This document shows, piece after piece, positions 42,990 through 51,486 of a DNA stretch of 64,000 nucleotides. The DNA is from an uncultured Poribacteria bacterium. GTDB taxonomy: Bacteria; Poribacteria; WGA-4E; WGA-3G. Numbering within the stretch: position 1 is the stretch's first letter; each line of letters begins with the position of its first letter. A program made the position numbers and the translations under genes. The notes under the pieces are model-generated. The model did not search any database. It worked only from the letters and a program-made list of their open reading frames with translations, and was not told the origin of the DNA. Location of the stretch: positions 2,598,506 through 2,662,505 of the forward strand of contig OX638316.1 in the NCBI GenBank assembly GCA_951812525.1. Reading direction: 5' to 3'.

Positions 42990-43961
42990 TTGAAGAAACG
43001 TCATCTCTATATTCTTAGTATTGTTTTTATTGGTGTTGTTGTGTGCGCAGTGGGGTTTGCGGATGAGGGACATGAACATTCGGGCGACCGGATAAAGGCA
43101 CTGATAAACCAACCACTTACCCTGCAACTCGCAATTGCTGCCCTTGTCATTTCATTCGTGCTTGGCGGTCTGCACGCATTGACACCCGGACATGGAAAAG
43201 CTATAGTCGCTGCTTACCTCGTCGGTTCTAAAGGCAGAGTAATTGATGCAGTGTTCCTTGGGCTTGTCGTTACTTTTACGCACACCTTCAGCGTCATCGC
43301 GCTTGGCGTCGTCATGCTGGTAGCCCAAGAGTTTGCGCCGGAGGATATTGTCCCGTGGTTGAGTCTGTTTTCTGGGATCTTGATTGTTGGTATTGGTGCA
43401 TGGCTGCTGGCTAAAAACATGAAACAGTATTACAGCGGTGCTGCGCAGCGTCACGGACACTCACACGACCACGGACATTCGCATGATCACGACCATGGAC
43501 ATTCCCACGATCATTCGCACGACCACGACCATGGGCATGACCACGATCATGGGCATGACCACGATCATTCACACGACCATGATCATGGGCATACGCACAG
43601 TCATGGAGGGCGTACACATAGCCATGTCCCGCCGGAACGGACCGGTTTTTGGGGCTTGCTATCGCTGGGTATCTCCGGTGGCATCGTGCCGTGTGTCGAT
43701 GCACTCATCGGGCTTCTATTTGCGATTAGCCTCAACAAACTTGTATGGGGTCTAATTATCCTATCTGCTTTCTCATTGGGGCTTGCTGCCGTATTGGTTG
43801 CTATCGGTATTCTGATGGTGATGGCAAAACCCTTGATTGGGCGTTTCACAGGCGAGGGGGTCTGGTTACAACGTCTACCAATTTTCAGTGCCGCTGTCGT
43901 TATCCTGCTCGGGGCAATATTGGTATTTAAGGCAATCAACTCTGTCGGTATTCACATCTAA
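42990..43961 (+). CDS. NicO-type nickel/cobalt transporter with His-rich loop
   Basis: The 323-residue protein has a signal-like first segment, then six membrane segments. Family marks are [20 protein letters not shown] about 60-79 with the metal-binding His-x-x-x-x-x-His arrangement, and [20 protein letters not shown] about 231. Between them is a His/Asp-rich stretch of about 60 residues ([20 protein letters not shown] onward) that must bind divalent metals. NicO/RcnA-type proteins move nickel or cobalt, usually outward. A TTG start at 42990 follows AGGA in the end of the previous gene; the two are tightly coupled. Direction of transport is not settled. Confidence 0.85.
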   Translation: MKKRHLYILSIVFIGVVVCAVGFADEGHEHSGDRIKALINQPLTLQLAIAALVISFVLGGLHALTPGHGKAIVAAYLVGSKGRVIDAVFLGLVVTFTHTFSVIALGVVMLVAQEFAPEDIVPWLSLFSGILIVGIGAWLLAKNMKQYYSGAAQRHGHSHDHGHSHDHDHGHSHDHSHDHDHGHDHDHGHDHDHSHDHDHGHTHSHGGRTHSHVPPERTGFWGLLSLGISGGIVPCVDALIGLLFAISLNKLVWGLIILSAFSLGLAAVLVAIGILMVMAKPLIGRFTGEGVWLQRLPIFSAAVVILLGAILVFKAINSVGIHI

Positions 43962-43995
43962 AAAACGCTACTACCGTGTTTACCTTAATGTTGTA

Positions 43996-44120
43996 GGTGC
44001 GGTTTGTAACCGCACCGGACAGCAAAATTCAGAAACATTACATTTATCCATAATTTCAGACTTGACAAAGCACTGGTTCAGCGTCCGGCATCTCTGTTGT
44101 AGCGCAAACTGTTAGTTTGT
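43996..44120. repeat. Two interspersed palindromes
   Basis: GGTGCGGTT/AACCGCACC with loop TGT (43996-44016, nine perfect pairs, preceded by TTGTA) and GCAAACT-GTT-AGTTTGT (44104-44120) lie in the gap after the metal transporter gene. Both follow the same plan of 7-9 base arms and a 3-base loop. Confidence 0.65.
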
Positions 44121-44164
44121 GGCATTTAAGTTGAACTTACGCTAAAAATAAAGGGAGGCAACCT

Positions 44165-45046
44165 ATGCTCAACACTGTCGGAATTTTAAGCCCTGGTGAT
44201 ATGGGACACACCGTCGGAGATGTCCTCCGCCAAAACGGTTTGCGCGTCATCACCTGTTTGCAAGGAAGAAGCCAACGCACCCGGCAACTCGCAGAAAAGG
44301 CAGGTATTCAAGACGTTCCCACCTATCCGCAATTGGTAACCGAAGCAGACCTTATCCTTTCAATCATGGTGCCTGCCCAGGCGATGTCTGCTGCCGCCGC
44401 AGTCGCAGAAGCACTCCAGCAGAAAGACACGAACCTAACCTATGCCGACTGCAACGCCATCGCGCCACAGACGGTTCGTAAATTGGGAGATGTTATTACT
44501 GCGGCAGGCGGAAACTTCGTCGATGCCTCTATCATCGGTCCACCGCCGCGTAACCCAGGGGCAACTCGATTCTACGCATCAGGACCGAACCTCGACACAT
44601 TCTCCGAACTCAACGATTACGGCTTAGATGTACCCACGCTCGGAGACGAGGTTGGGCTTGCCTCTGCGATTAAGATGTGCTATGCATCCCTGACAAAAGG
44701 GCTAACCGCACTCTGCACTGAATTGCTCACGGCGGCGCAGGTTTTGGGTGTTTCGGATGCGCTCACCGCCGAATTTCAGTTGAGCCAATCGGCACTGTTT
44801 CAACGGATGGAAAATGGATTACCGGGTATGCCACCCAAAGCGAGACGTTGGATCGGTGAGATGGAAGAGATTTCCGCAACTTTTGCGCATGTCGGATTGA
44901 CACCGAACATCTTAACAGGTGCAGCGGACATGTATCGTTTTGTTGGGGACACGCATCTTGCGGATCTTCCACCAGAGGCGCGTGATGAGTTCCCAACCTT
45001 GGCGGAATTAATCCAAATCTTAGCGAAAAATCTTAAATCAGAGTAG
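44165..45046 (+). CDS. 6-phosphogluconate dehydrogenase-like NAD(P)-binding protein
   Basis: The 293-residue protein begins with a Rossmann domain: VGILSPGDMGHTVGDVLRQN (5-24; the usual GLGxMG is replaced by SPGDMG), and DLILSIMVPAQAM about 61, the beta-hydroxyacid dehydrogenase layout. The C-terminal half has SAIKMCYASLTKGLTALCTE about 162-181 with the conserved Lys, and LPGMPPKARRWIGEMEEISA about 219, a feature of the DUF1932 subgroup. It likely oxidises or reduces a hydroxyacid-type substrate. GGGAGG precedes the start by seven bases. A repeat region follows. Confidence 0.82.
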   Translation: MLNTVGILSPGDMGHTVGDVLRQNGLRVITCLQGRSQRTRQLAEKAGIQDVPTYPQLVTEADLILSIMVPAQAMSAAAAVAEALQQKDTNLTYADCNAIAPQTVRKLGDVITAAGGNFVDASIIGPPPRNPGATRFYASGPNLDTFSELNDYGLDVPTLGDEVGLASAIKMCYASLTKGLTALCTELLTAAQVLGVSDALTAEFQLSQSALFQRMENGLPGMPPKARRWIGEMEEISATFAHVGLTPNILTGAADMYRFVGDTHLADLPPEARDEFPTLAELIQILAKNLKSE

Positions 45047-45356
45047 AGAATCGCGCCCTATACAATGACTTGATCTCCCGTTTTGTAAGTACGGTTTCAA
45101 TCCCACTCAGACCTCAACCCAGATGGGTTACTTTTCAAGCATGAAGAAGCGTTGTTAAGCAAGATCGTTTCACGCATCATGCGGAAAACGAGAAGTAAGT
45201 CTGGCTTCTTGAGTTCCATTGGGACGATATGTTTATAGAAAAGCGTTCCGTCTGCGTCTTCAACCCTGTAAGGGTGACATGTAGAAACGTTTGTCATAAA
45301 ACTGCGCTTCAGTCCCATAAGGACAACATCTTAAATCTATATATCGAACCGAAAGT
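45047..45356. repeat. Intergenic region with tandem degenerate TTCARTCCC-type repeats
   Basis: Three copies of a 27-33 base unit: TTCCATTGGGACGATATG (45214), TTCAACCCTGTAAGGGTGAC (45259), and TTCAGTCCCATAAGGACAAC (45308), each followed by an ATRTTTATA-like end. Consensus TTCARYCC-NNTAAGGRYGACAT. The spacing of about 45-49 bases is regular. A small minus-strand open frame crosses them but reads as repeat DNA. Nothing else is visible in the 310-base gap. Confidence 0.55.
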
Positions 45357-46463
45357 TCAATTGCTACCTTTTTTAATGGTTCCCCATGTTTTCAGAAGTT
45401 TTCCTGTTGGATCCACGCTCTGCGCAAACTCTCCCGTGTTATAGACCTCAACAGTTGCAAATGGGACATCATTGTGGTCTGCTCCGTTAAGGATATAGAT
45501 ATTCCCGTTTATGACTTCAGCCTTATGTCCAACTTTGGCATCAGGCATGTCAGGCTTCTGTGTCCAACGACCCGTTCGAGGGTTGTAGATTTCTATTGTT
45601 TTAAAATCTTTCGTATTCTGTCCCTGATTCCGAAAATAACCGCCCATCACATAAATTTTTCCGTTGATCACACTTGCGGTATGCCCCGCTTTTGCGGTAG
45701 GTATATCACCTATTTCGCGCCAATTGTTTCTTTTCGGGTCATAGACTTCAATACTGGAAAGAAAAGGACCCGGATGATTTATAATCATGGGCAATCCGGT
45801 GCCCCCCATGACGTAAATCTTTCCGTCAACAACACTGACTGCGGCACCAGCACGTGCCTGGTTCATATTTCTGGCTTTGCTCCATTTATTAGTAGCTGGG
45901 TCATACACCTCGACGGTGTCTAAACGAAACGATTTTACCTTGTCGGATGTTCCACCGATTGCGTAGATTTTCCCATCAACGGCGCACGTACTGGTGTTTC
46001 TTGGCGTAGGCATGTCGGCTTTCTGTGTCCATGTGTCAGTATCTGGATCATACATTTCGACGGTTGGAAGATCTTCAGGGTCCCACCTGTCGAACGTTCT
46101 AACCTTACCATTTACAAGGACATCAAACTGGAATTTATTCAGTGATGTTCCACCGATTGCGTAGATTTTTCCATCCACAACCGAGGTCGCTGCGTCAGTG
46201 CGTGCCGTTGGCATATCAGCTTTTCGTTCCCATGTATCGGTTTTCGGGTCGTACATTTCGACGGTTGAGAGGGACAAGTCCCCGAGTCCGTCAACATAGC
46301 CCCCGATTGCGAATATCTTTCCGTTGACAACACACGTTCTAAAGCCTGATCGGAGCGTTGGCATGTTTGCTTTCCGGGTCCAATTTTCTTCGGCGGCGAG
46401 ATTGGCAACGTTGATAAACAGCACACACAGAATCAATGATCCTAAAGTCCAACGAATTTTCAC
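45357..46463 (-). CDS. Secreted six-kelch-repeat propeller with TWG-type tail
   Basis: A signal peptide (1-23) precedes six kelch motifs spaced about 50-60 residues: GFRTCVVNGKIFAIGGY, AATSVVDGKIYAIGGT, NTSTCAVDGKIYAIGGT, GAAVSVVDGKIYVMGGT, GHTASVINGKIYVMGGY and GHKAEVINGNIYILNGA, with W-x-x-K-A/D-N/D-M-P-T at the blade ends. This makes a closed six-bladed propeller for binding, probably at the cell surface. It ends VDPTGKLLKTWGTIKKGSN, the shared tail, after a short linker. A GTG start at 46463 follows GGAGGG. It is the last in a set of minus-strand secreted proteins. Confidence 0.85.
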   Translation of the reverse strand: MKIRWTLGSLILCVLFINVANLAAEENWTRKANMPTLRSGFRTCVVNGKIFAIGGYVDGLGDLSLSTVEMYDPKTDTWERKADMPTARTDAATSVVDGKIYAIGGTSLNKFQFDVLVNGKVRTFDRWDPEDLPTVEMYDPDTDTWTQKADMPTPRNTSTCAVDGKIYAIGGTSDKVKSFRLDTVEVYDPATNKWSKARNMNQARAGAAVSVVDGKIYVMGGTGLPMIINHPGPFLSSIEVYDPKRNNWREIGDIPTAKAGHTASVINGKIYVMGGYFRNQGQNTKDFKTIEIYNPRTGRWTQKPDMPDAKVGHKAEVINGNIYILNGADHNDVPFATVEVYNTGEFAQSVDPTGKLLKTWGTIKKGSN

Positions 46464-46516
46464 GGTTGCCCTCCATCTATTGTTTTCTGGGCACTATCGT
46501 ATTTAAACACTGAAGA

Positions 46517-46642
46517 TTAGTTTTGACGACGTGCTTTAAGTTCACCCCAGCGTGTGAACGATTTGCCGTTTGCTTCGACAGCATGAAAGCCTGTATCATA
46601 TACTACCACATCTGAAAAAAATTGCGCGCTTGTTCCAATACC
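46517..46642 (-). pseudogene. Remnant of a secreted gene keeping the TWG-type tail
   Basis: Between the kelch and WD40 genes a 41-codon open stretch, bounded upstream by TGA, ends AVEANGKSFTRWGELKARRQ and one more residue before TAA. The last 20 residues match the C-terminal motif of the neighbouring secreted proteins (V-E-x-x-G-K...W-G-x-L-K). No start codon, ribosome site or domain precedes it, so it is best read as the 3' end of a deleted gene. Confidence 0.6.
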
Positions 46643-46649
46643 TCAACCT

Positions 46650-49196
46650 CTATTTTAGAATTAGCATCCGGCGCGTTGCGCTGAAATTGCCCGCAGTGAG
46701 CGTATAGAAATAGATACCACTGGCAACTGATTCTCCTAAAGCATTCTTACCATCCCAATACGCCGCACGGCTACGTGATTCATAGTTTCCCACCGCTTGA
46801 GTGCCTAACGCAAGTCTGCGGACTAACTTTCCATCTGCAGCGTAGATAGTGATTTTGACATTCGCAGGTTTTGCCAACTGGTACGGTATCCATGTTTCTG
46901 GGTTAAACGGATTCGGGTAGTTCGGCAATAAAACCGTCTGGTTCGGTGTTAATGTTGCAAGGAGTTGTTCTAAAATGAGAATACCGCGTTGCAAAGCAGG
47001 TTCTGTCACGGACAACTGTCGAGCTTCCTGAAGCCATTTTTCTACATCTGCAGCGATGAACGTTTGGAGGGTTTGCGCATTCAGAGCAGGCGCGGAATCA
47101 CTTGGGCCTAAGGCACCCGCAACGAGGACAAGGTCCTGTACATTGACAATCCCATCACTGTTGACATCTGCAGCATTGCTTCCCGATTGCCCAAGATTTG
47201 ATGCGACCGATACGAGGTCTTGGATGTTAACAATATAATCCCCAGTGACATCCTCTTTGCGTCTTGTAGGTTCAGTGGCATCTAATATAGCGGAGGGCTT
47301 GAGTTCCCATACGAGTACAGTGCCGTCCTTACTCGCGGTTGCGACGACATTGCCATCTGGACCAAAGGATACGCTGTCGACGTCCCCCGTATGTCCAGCG
47401 AGCGTGCGGAGCTCGCTACCCGTGTTCACGTCCCAGATCCGGGCGGTGCGGTCCCAACTCGCGGTTGCGACGGTCGTCCCATTTGGGCTAAATGACACGC
47501 TGACGATTGCCCCCTTATGTCCAGTGAGCGTGTGGAGTTCACTACCTGTGTTAGCATTCCAGAGACGGGCGGTCCCGTCATAACTCCCCGTTAGGATGAC
47601 CGTCCCATCTGGACTAAACGATACGCTGGCGACCCCAGCCCTATGTCCGGTGAGTGTGCGGAGTTCACTACCTGTGTTAGCATCCCAAAGCCGTGCGGTG
47701 TCGTCATAACTCCCAGTTACGATGGTGTTGCCATCTGGACTAAACGATGCGCTTCTAACCCAATGCGTATGCCCAGTGAGCGTGCGTAGATGGCTCCCTG
47801 TGTTAGCATCCCAGAGACGGACAGTGCGGTCACCACTCGCGGTTGCAAGGATCGTCCCATCTAGACTAAACGATACGTCTCTGATCCAATCCGTATGCTC
47901 TGTGATCTTGTATAGCTCGCTACCTGTGTTAGCATCCCAAAGCCGTGCGGTGTCGTCATAACTCCCAGTTGCGATAGTAGTGCCATCCGGACTAAACGAT
48001 ATGCTGTTGACCGTATCTCTATGCCCAGTGAGCGTGCGTAGATGGCTCCCTGTGTTCGTATCCCAAAGACGGACGGTGGTGTCCTCACTCCCGCTTGCGA
48101 CGGTGTTTCCATCTGGACTAAACGATACGGCGATGATCCCAGCCATATGCTCAGTGATCGTGCGTAGTTCGCTACCTGTGTTAGCATCCCAGAAACGGAC
48201 AGTGCCATCCTCACTCCCGCTTGCGACGGTGTTTCCATCCGGACTAAACGATACGCCGACGACCCTGCTCGTATGCCCGGTGAGCGTGTGGAGCTCGTTC
48301 CCCGTGTTTGCATCCCAGACCCAGACGGGACCGTACCAACTCCCGCTTGCGATGGCATTGCCATCTGGACTAAACGACAGACTGGTGACCCCGGGTCCAA
48401 GGATTGTGCGTAGCTCGCTCCCCGTGTTTGTATCCCAGAGTCGGACGCTGCGGTCATAACTCGCGCTTGCGATGGTTGTGCCATCTGAACTAAAGGATAC
48501 GGCGATGACCCTACTCGTATGTCCGGTGATTGTGCGTAGCTCGCTTCCCGTGTTTACATCCCAGAGACGGATGGTGTTGTCCCAACTCCCGCTTGCGACA
48601 GTGTTGCCATCCGAACTAAACGCTACGCTGATGACTGGAGCCTTGTGCCCGGTGATTGTGCGTAGCTCACTACCCGTGTTTGCATCCCAGAGACGGACGG
48701 TGGTGTCCTCACTCCCGCTTGCGACGGTGTTGCCATCTGGACTAAACGATACGCTATTAATCAAAGCCCTATGCCCTCTAAGTGTCCGTAGATGGCTACC
48801 TGTGTTCACATCCCAGAGACGGACGGTGCGGTCCCTACTTCCGCTTGCGATTGTGTTTCCATCTGGACTAAATGATACGCTGTTGACTCCAAATGTATGC
48901 CCTCTGAGCAGTTCAAGTTCTTCGCCTGTCTGTGCGTCGTAGATCCAAATGCCTATAATGCTTGCTACTGCCAGACGTGTGCCGTCTGGGGAATACTTTA
49001 TTTCATTTATCTTACCTTTGCCGATACGTGCTTTAGCGTCTTCAGGTAATTCCAACGTTGTGTAGTCTTGTGCAAAGGTGTTTGCCACAACAGTAAATAT
49101 CGCCAAAAGGACAACTAAAATCGAAAATCGTGTGGTTTTCATGCGTAATTTCTCTTTAATAACAATCGGTTTTTTAGAATTGAACACACTTAACAT
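46650..49196 (-). CDS. Secreted 14-WD40-repeat protein with dockerin-like region and type IX sorting domain
   Basis: The signal peptide ends near NTFAQ. Fourteen WD40 repeats of about 42 residues follow (about 58-640), each with SFSPDGN-x-x-ASGS, D-x-T-VRLWD and TGSELRTITGH; 14 blades would make two seven-bladed propellers. Then comes a dockerin-type calcium pair (DVTGDYIVNIQDL, DVNSDGIVNVQDL), a linker, and the 88-residue FlgD-like/type IX sorting domain beginning LPNYPNPFNPETWIPYQLA. Dockerins can bind cohesins; no cohesin is seen here. ATG 49196 is favoured by GGAGGAAGG; ATG 49142 would give a more usual signal length and cannot be ruled out. Confidence 0.88.
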   Translation of the reverse strand: MLSVFNSKKPIVIKEKLRMKTTRFSILVVLLAIFTVVANTFAQDYTTLELPEDAKARIGKGKINEIKYSPDGTRLAVASIIGIWIYDAQTGEELELLRGHTFGVNSVSFSPDGNTIASGSRDRTVRLWDVNTGSHLRTLRGHRALINSVSFSPDGNTVASGSEDTTVRLWDANTGSELRTITGHKAPVISVAFSSDGNTVASGSWDNTIRLWDVNTGSELRTITGHTSRVIAVSFSSDGTTIASASYDRSVRLWDTNTGSELRTILGPGVTSLSFSPDGNAIASGSWYGPVWVWDANTGNELHTLTGHTSRVVGVSFSPDGNTVASGSEDGTVRFWDANTGSELRTITEHMAGIIAVSFSPDGNTVASGSEDTTVRLWDTNTGSHLRTLTGHRDTVNSISFSPDGTTIATGSYDDTARLWDANTGSELYKITEHTDWIRDVSFSLDGTILATASGDRTVRLWDANTGSHLRTLTGHTHWVRSASFSPDGNTIVTGSYDDTARLWDANTGSELRTLTGHRAGVASVSFSPDGTVILTGSYDGTARLWNANTGSELHTLTGHKGAIVSVSFSPNGTTVATASWDRTARIWDVNTGSELRTLAGHTGDVDSVSFGPDGNVVATASKDGTVLVWELKPSAILDATEPTRRKEDVTGDYIVNIQDLVSVASNLGQSGSNAADVNSDGIVNVQDLVLVAGALGPSDSAPALNAQTLQTFIAADVEKWLQEARQLSVTEPALQRGILILEQLLATLTPNQTVLLPNYPNPFNPETWIPYQLAKPANVKITIYAADGKLVRRLALGTQAVGNYESRSRAAYWDGKNALGESVASGIYFYTLTAGNFSATRRMLILK
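47277..49025 (-). repeat. Fourteen tandem 126-base WD40 units
   Basis: The coding DNA repeats with a period near 126 bases and many units keep long shared stretches such as CATCTGGACTAAACGATACG on the plus strand, indicating recent expansion or gene conversion. Blade 6 (residues from about 261) and blade 1 are the most diverged. The repetition keeps the plus strand open over long spans, which creates false antisense frames. Confidence 0.8.
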
Positions 49197-49323
49197 CGGT
49201 CCTTCCTCCATGTATTGTTAATACAAAATGGTTATTTTTTTTCTTTTTACCAGCTACTTCCCTGTTGTCAGAGATTCTTACACTTTACCTTGATAGATGA
49301 TATTTCAATCCTGTGGGTACTAA

Positions 49324-51486
49324 CTACTGTTCTTCTTCAAGCGATATGTGAAACATCCCACGCCTATTAACAGCACTATAGAGCCTGTTCTTAACGATGG
49401 CGGTAGAAATAATATCACCTATAACTTCCGAAGAAATCTTCTTCCATTGCCTACGAGTATCCAAATAATAAATCCCAGCATCACCGATACCATAAACCTT
49501 GATGCCGTCCGTAGCAAACCTGTCTATGATGGGACGCTTGCCCGAACTATCGGTTAGCACGCGCCAATGTTCTCCAGTCTGTGAAGCTAAGATACCTTCC
49601 TCTGTTGAGACGTAGAGGGTTGATCCTATAAAGGCTACCTTTTTGAAGACTGTAAATCGAAGTGGCAGACTTGGTGTAACATCTCTCCAACTGTCCCCTT
49701 CATCAAGCGATTGAAACAACTTACCATCCCTTTTGCCCACATAGAGGGTTTCTCCTAAAACCGCTAACTTAAATCCCCCTCTGTATTTTTCAACATTCTC
49801 ACCATGTTGATAGTTATCATCTACTAATCCAGTGCTTGTCCATTTTGGGTCACCAAGTTTCCATTTGTAAAGTTCTCCCATGTATTCTACATAAAACACA
49901 TCATGGCTCGCAGCAGCAGTTTCAGTTCTCAGACGGTCTATACGAATATATTCTTGATCTTTCGACCTATAAAAATATTTTTCATAACCAAGTTTTTTAC
50001 GATCAAAAACGGGGACACCTTGAACTGGAATTAGCATATCGCCATCTGTAGATAAGCGAAAAATTTTGAAACTATCTGCTTCAGATGAAAGCAAATAAAG
50101 TGTGTTGTTAACAACCACTAACTTCGACTCATAAGCCACCTTGGTCCTGGGATTGAGCACGCCTTCTTGTCCATCAACTCCAACTTTTTTCCAAGACACG
50201 CCAGCGTCGGTTGATTGATAAACTTCATAGCCAGTATGTGCATATAGCCTATTGTTGAACGCAACCAGATCGATTATAACTGTTCCTGCCACTCCATTCA
50301 TAAATGGGTGCCATGACGCACCACCATCAGTCGTGCGGTGAATGCCCCATACACTGGCTTTGTAAAACGTCCTATCGTTCACCGCTACAGCTGGCAGACT
50401 ACTTCTATTTACCCAATTCTGGTCCCTTCTAAGCTTTGTCCAAGTCTGGCCACCATCTGTTGAACGGGATTGGTCATAACCTAGTGCCAAAAGTGTTTCA
50501 TCTGCAGCTAAAACTGTTATACCCCCATGTGCACCCGTAAGTTTATATTTTTTCCCATGCATTATTTCAGTCCACGAAGTTCCCAAGTCAGCTGAATGGA
50601 AGATCTTGGTTGAATATAATTTGTTATTCCATTCTGAATCCAACCTGTTGCTCCGCTTCAACTCAAATAACTCCGTTCGAGTTAATCTCACTAACAAGTC
50701 AGAACCTGTCCCAACATACAGATTATTTCCAGACACTGCCAAGGAACAGACCGCTCCTGATGTATCCATCGGCAGTTTTTCCCAAATACCTGACTTAAGA
50801 CGATAGAGACCGTTTTCTGTGCCAGCGAACACTGTTTTTCCAACAGTAGCCACTACGGAAATTTTATCGGCTTTCAATCCATCGTTAAGAGGACTCCATT
50901 GCGTCCCACCGTCTGTGGATCGGAAAATCCCTTCATCTTTAAGCGCAAGATACATCGTAACACCTGCTTGCGCGCTGCCCATTTGTTTCGCATCTGTAAT
51001 AACGAGTCCAACAGCATCTCCCTTGGGTCGTGTGCCTAGCGTCCTCCACGTCTCGCCGCTATCATCTGAAGTAAATATCTCTTCAGTAGAAACAATATAA
51101 ACGCTCCCATCATGTGCTGCCATCGGCATTCGAGATTCGTCTATGAGGTCACCAATAGGGATACTCGTGTTGACCTGTGTCCATTCGGTCGCATTTGCTG
51201 ATATTCTGTAAATTCCTGTTGATGCAATAGCGTAGACAGTTCCCTCAGATGTAGCGAAGAGATCGCGTATATAACCGGCTGGTGGTCCCTTTCCCTGAGT
51301 CCACTGTGAGGTGGAAAATGTAGGAGAATCCTCTGATGTAGCAGATCCTAGTGTCACATCAGAAACTTGCGCGCCGGTCCCACTGCTTTTACCGGGGGTG
51401 GCAGTCTGACCGGATTGATTGCGCACCGCCGGTTTCGCCGGAATATCAAGAACGATAGGCGTATCAACGATTTCATTGGAATTTTT
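49324..51486 (-). CDS. BNR/sortilin-type repeat protein lacking its own start and signal peptide
   Basis: The frame encodes about 720 residues of BNR/Asp-box repeats: SDDSGETWRTLGTRP, FRSTDGGTQWSPLND, HSADLGTSWTEIM, RSTDGGQTWTKLRR, RTTDGGASWHPFMN and STDAGVSWKKVG, so at least two propellers are likely. At its 5' end it is open into the last 325 bases of the upstream LamG gene in another frame, where it translates nonsense. The true start is unclear: no signal peptide and no ribosome site is seen near 51486, and first candidates are internal GTG codons (PAVRN at about 51418). It may be 5'-truncated, or joined to the LamG gene by frameshift. Confidence 0.65.
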   Translation of the reverse strand, partial: KNSNEIVDTPIVLDIPAKPAVRNQSGQTATPGKSSGTGAQVSDVTLGSATSEDSPTFSTSQWTQGKGPPAGYIRDLFATSEGTVYAIASTGIYRISANATEWTQVNTSIPIGDLIDESRMPMAAHDGSVYIVSTEEIFTSDDSGETWRTLGTRPKGDAVGLVITDAKQMGSAQAGVTMYLALKDEGIFRSTDGGTQWSPLNDGLKADKISVVATVGKTVFAGTENGLYRLKSGIWEKLPMDTSGAVCSLAVSGNNLYVGTGSDLLVRLTRTELFELKRSNRLDSEWNNKLYSTKIFHSADLGTSWTEIMHGKKYKLTGAHGGITVLAADETLLALGYDQSRSTDGGQTWTKLRRDQNWVNRSSLPAVAVNDRTFYKASVWGIHRTTDGGASWHPFMNGVAGTVIIDLVAFNNRLYAHTGYEVYQSTDAGVSWKKVGVDGQEGVLNPRTKVAYESKLVVVNNTLYLLSSEADSFKIFRLSTDGDMLIPVQGVPVFDRKKLGYEKYFYRSKDQEYIRIDRLRTETAAASHDVFYVEYMGELYKWKLGDPKWTSTGLVDDNYQHGENVEKYRGGFKLAVLGETLYVGKRDGKLFQSLDEGDSWRDVTPSLPLRFTVFKKVAFIGSTLYVSTEEGILASQTGEHWRVLTDSSGKRPIIDRFATDGIKVYGIGDAGIYYLDTRRQWKKISSEVIGDIISTAIVKNRLYSAVNRRGMFHISLEEEQ

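Noticed and set aside
43438-43755. Plus-strand 105-codon frame and minus-strand frames over the His-rich loop
   Set aside because: They are alternative-frame readings of the CAY-rich His/Asp tract in the transporter gene.
45097-45318. Minus-strand 73-codon open frame between the dehydrogenase and kelch genes
   Set aside because: It runs across the TTCARTCCC-type tandem repeats and reads as repeat DNA; no ribosome site or domain.
47245-48942. Several plus-strand open frames (up to about 157 residues) across the WD40 region
   Set aside because: They are antisense to fourteen near-identical WD40 units; the repetition keeps stops out of the same antisense frame. Translations are low-complexity repeats with no ribosome sites.
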